Assembly: GCA_003231955.1 (NCBI GenBank)
Contig: QIKL01000021.1
Location: 1 to 42,899, forward strand
DNA: 42,899 nt
From: Candidatus Uhrbacteria bacterium
Lineage (GTDB): Bacteria; Patescibacteriota; Patescibacteriia; 2-12-FULL-60-25
Reading direction: 5' to 3'
Positions within the stretch are counted from its first letter, which is position 1. Each line of letters starts with the position of its first letter. Position numbers and translations under genes: made by a program. Under the pieces are notes generated by a model. It was given only the letters and a program-made list of their open reading frames with translations. It ran no database searches and was not told where the DNA came from. Positions 41,665 through 42,899 of this stretch are shown piece by piece.

Positions 41665-41728
41665 TCTGCCGCGGTTGCGGACCCCAATATAGATCAGGGA
41701 GGCGCCGCGCACCTTTTAGTGCGGCAGA
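41665..41728 (-). promoter_or_regulatory. Structured rpsB leader
   Basis: TCTGCCGC (41665-41672) and GCGGCAGA (41721-41728) are perfectly complementary 8-mers enclosing ~48 nt with further pairing (a GTGC/GCAC-type stem beside it). The region is within the predicted rpsB 5' UTR. Autoregulation by uS2 is known in some bacteria and is only a guess here. Confidence 0.5.
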
Positions 41729-41762
41729 TGAGAAATGAAAAATACTTCAAAAGAGCGTCGCG

Positions 41763-41791
41763 ATCGTACCAAAGGACACGATTTCCCGCAA
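41763..41791 (-). promoter_or_regulatory. Candidate rpsB promoter
   Basis: Minus-strand TTGCGG, 17-nt spacer, TACGAT. The spacing is right and the hexamers imperfect. It would give a leader of ~115 nt containing the hairpin at 41665-41728. The rest of 41792-41904 shows nothing I can support. Confidence 0.45.
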
Positions 41792-41904
41792 GAGGTCACC
41801 TATAGAACTGGGACAAAAAAATAAATTTTTCTATTTTTATATTTTATATGAAGATACCCTCAGTTCAAGACAAAAACCAAGGGTATCAATTTAGAACAGT
41901 AGAG

Positions 41905-42678
41905 TCACGGTGCCGTGAATACGATGTCCTTGCGGCCGTTACGGATCTTAAACGAGAGCTTGCCAGAGGTCGATGCGTTCTGCATCGTACCAATGATCTT
42001 CCCGTCTTTGATCACAACCGCGCGGCCTTTACAGCCTACGCTGTCACATGCAAAACGACCTGAAATGGTCGGACCCTGGAGTGTATGCAAACCCGGCGCA
42101 AACTCGACAGTTGTGCCACTCGGTGCGGGAAGACCGCACAGCACAAATGAAGATGCAGGATTCCCAGCAACGCATTTCTTTCCGATAGCAACCATCGGAT
42201 CATTGAAATACACACTCACTGGCATCCCAACTGGCGGATTGGACCCCGCCAGTCCCACAACGCCACACGCGGCACGATGTGGGAGACTATAACAGATCCA
42301 GAGCCCCGTCGGCGAGATTTTTCCACAACCAGAGGGTTTGCTGTTAGTAAACCCGCCGTTCTTGCACAAATCTCCAGTGCTCCCAGCAGATCCACCAGCA
42401 CCTGCGGTTCCAGACTTTCCGCCTGCTCCGCCAGCGCCAGAAGTGCCGCCGGTTCCACCGAAGCCTGCTGTTCCGCCAACTCCCGCGTCACTGCCAGCAG
42501 TTCCGCCGGTTCCAGCAGTTCCTGAGTTTCCGCCAGCACCAGAAGTGCCACCGACTCCAGCCGTTCCGCCAAAGCCAGCGGTTCCACCAGCCGCTGCTAC
42601 GCCGAAAGAAACATCACTACAGCCACACAGTGCGACCGCAACAAACACGACAACAATGCTTACTCTAACCATCATCAA
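41905..42678 (-). CDS. Lipoprotein with a glycine-rich GGTxG repeat stalk
   Basis: 257 aa. A signal peptide (VSIVVVFVAVALCGC) ends in a lipobox LCGC, with Cys ~20 as the likely lipidated residue. Residues ~28-100 are a low-complexity run of GGTAG, GGTSG and GGAGG units, a likely flexible stalk. The C-terminal ~155 residues hold about eight Cys and read like a beta-rich secreted domain ending KIRNGRKDIVFTAP. Such GGTAG stalks are frequent in myxobacterial and related lipoproteins. The gene has a good SD (AAAGGGG, ~4 nt before the ATG) and a GC-rich body, unlike most neighbours, so transfer is possible. Function unknown. Confidence 0.8.
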   Translation of the reverse strand: MMMVRVSIVVVFVAVALCGCSDVSFGVAAAGGTAGFGGTAGVGGTSGAGGNSGTAGTGGTAGSDAGVGGTAGFGGTGGTSGAGGAGGKSGTAGAGGSAGSTGDLCKNGGFTNSKPSGCGKISPTGLWICYSLPHRAACGVVGLAGSNPPVGMPVSVYFNDPMVAIGKKCVAGNPASSFVLCGLPAPSGTTVEFAPGLHTLQGPTISGRFACDSVGCKGRAVVIKDGKIIGTMQNASTSGKLSFKIRNGRKDIVFTAP

Positions 42679-42828
42679 TTCCCCTTTCTGAGGTTTCGTT
42701 TGACTAGTATCGTTAAATCAAGGAACACACCCCTCAAGATACAACACTAAAAAAATATGAGAGGGAAGGTACATTTATCCCATAAAATGGGAATATCGTC
42801 AAGGAATTGGTTTATTCAAGCAAATAAA

Positions 42829-42854
42829 AGACGGAACCAAAAAAGGTTCCGTCT
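42829..42854 (-). terminator. Hairpin at the right edge
   Basis: AGACGGAACC, AAAAAA loop, GGTTCCGTCT: perfect 10-bp stem. The minus strand continues with TTTTATTTG, so it probably ends a leftward gene beyond the window. 42679-42828 holds the lipoprotein upstream region and no other gene. Confidence 0.65.
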
Positions 42855-42899
42855 AGATAGAGGTGGGTGAGACTACACGAAGCGGAAAGCGGTGTACGC

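Noticed and set aside
41848-42063. 71-codon plus-strand frame near the right end
   Set aside because: It mostly overlaps the lipoprotein gene antisense and lacks family motifs.
42370-42600. Repetitive tract considered as a CRISPR or minisatellite array
   Set aside because: The period is short, irregular and in frame; it encodes the GGTxG stalk. No CRISPR repeat-spacer pattern or cas gene is in the window.

Overview
The window looks like a piece of a reduced bacterial chromosome of the Candidate Phyla Radiation (Patescibacteria, probably the Parcubacteria side). I infer this from the mix of genes, not from a marker phylogeny. It has short streamlined enzymes, a short EF-Ts, DUF3048 and SIMPL surface proteins, tandem HIT proteins, many genes without a Shine-Dalgarno (SD) sequence, and a fragmentary glycolysis set. 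TGA is used as a stop (for example bL25), so the code is not the Gracilibacteria/SR1 one. Ribosomal protein uL1 is present.

Layout. (1) 1-3680 is an accessory region: a decayed IS1595-type transposase remnant, then a 3.3 kb cassette bounded by 138-bp inverted repeats about 95% identical. Each repeat carries a ~50-bp palindrome at its outer end, and the right one runs into the 3' CCA end of a tRNA-Val gene. Inside are four co-directional, SD-equipped genes: a zinc-ribbon protein, a divergent GTP cyclohydrolase II, an OMP decarboxylase interrupted by a frameshift in an A9 run, and a guanylate-kinase-like protein. (2) 3788-11135 is mostly cell-envelope and translation genes: prmC, an HTH-MurA fusion, a DUF3048 protein, bL25, a lone receiver domain, RodA and a membrane protein. 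(3) 11386-19909 runs rightward: gyrB, a sugar nucleotidyltransferase, secE-nusG-rplK, a membrane protein, an alkylguanine transferase, rplA, a nucleotide kinase, a nucleotidyltransferase and a dCMP-deaminase-like protein. (4) 19992-23247 runs leftward: methyltransferase, thyA, folA and two HIT proteins. (5) gatB (+) converges on miaA and miaB (-). (6) 28516-33897 is a leftward glycolytic block: gap, a phosphoesterase, pgk, a SIMPL protein and eno. (7) A calcium/cation antiporter and P-type ATPase pair (+) converges on rpsP-khpA-trmD (-). (8) tRNA-Glu and rpsB-tsf (-), then a glycine-rich lipoprotein at the right edge.

Together, dCMP deaminase, thymidylate synthase, DHFR and two nucleotide kinases make a dTMP-centred nucleotide module. 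The first cassette adds a GTP-ring-opening-type enzyme, an OMP decarboxylase and an NMP kinase, which may be a transferred nucleotide-metabolism unit. Several genes carry an extended -10 element (TGnTAtacT type) 6-9 nt before the ATG, which suggests leaderless mRNAs. Several ribosomal genes have structured leaders.

The strongest candidate for something undescribed is the inverted-repeat-bounded cassette at 411-3676, followed by the HTH-MurA protein with a palindrome over its own promoter. All motif matches and repeat identities were read by eye; no database search was run.
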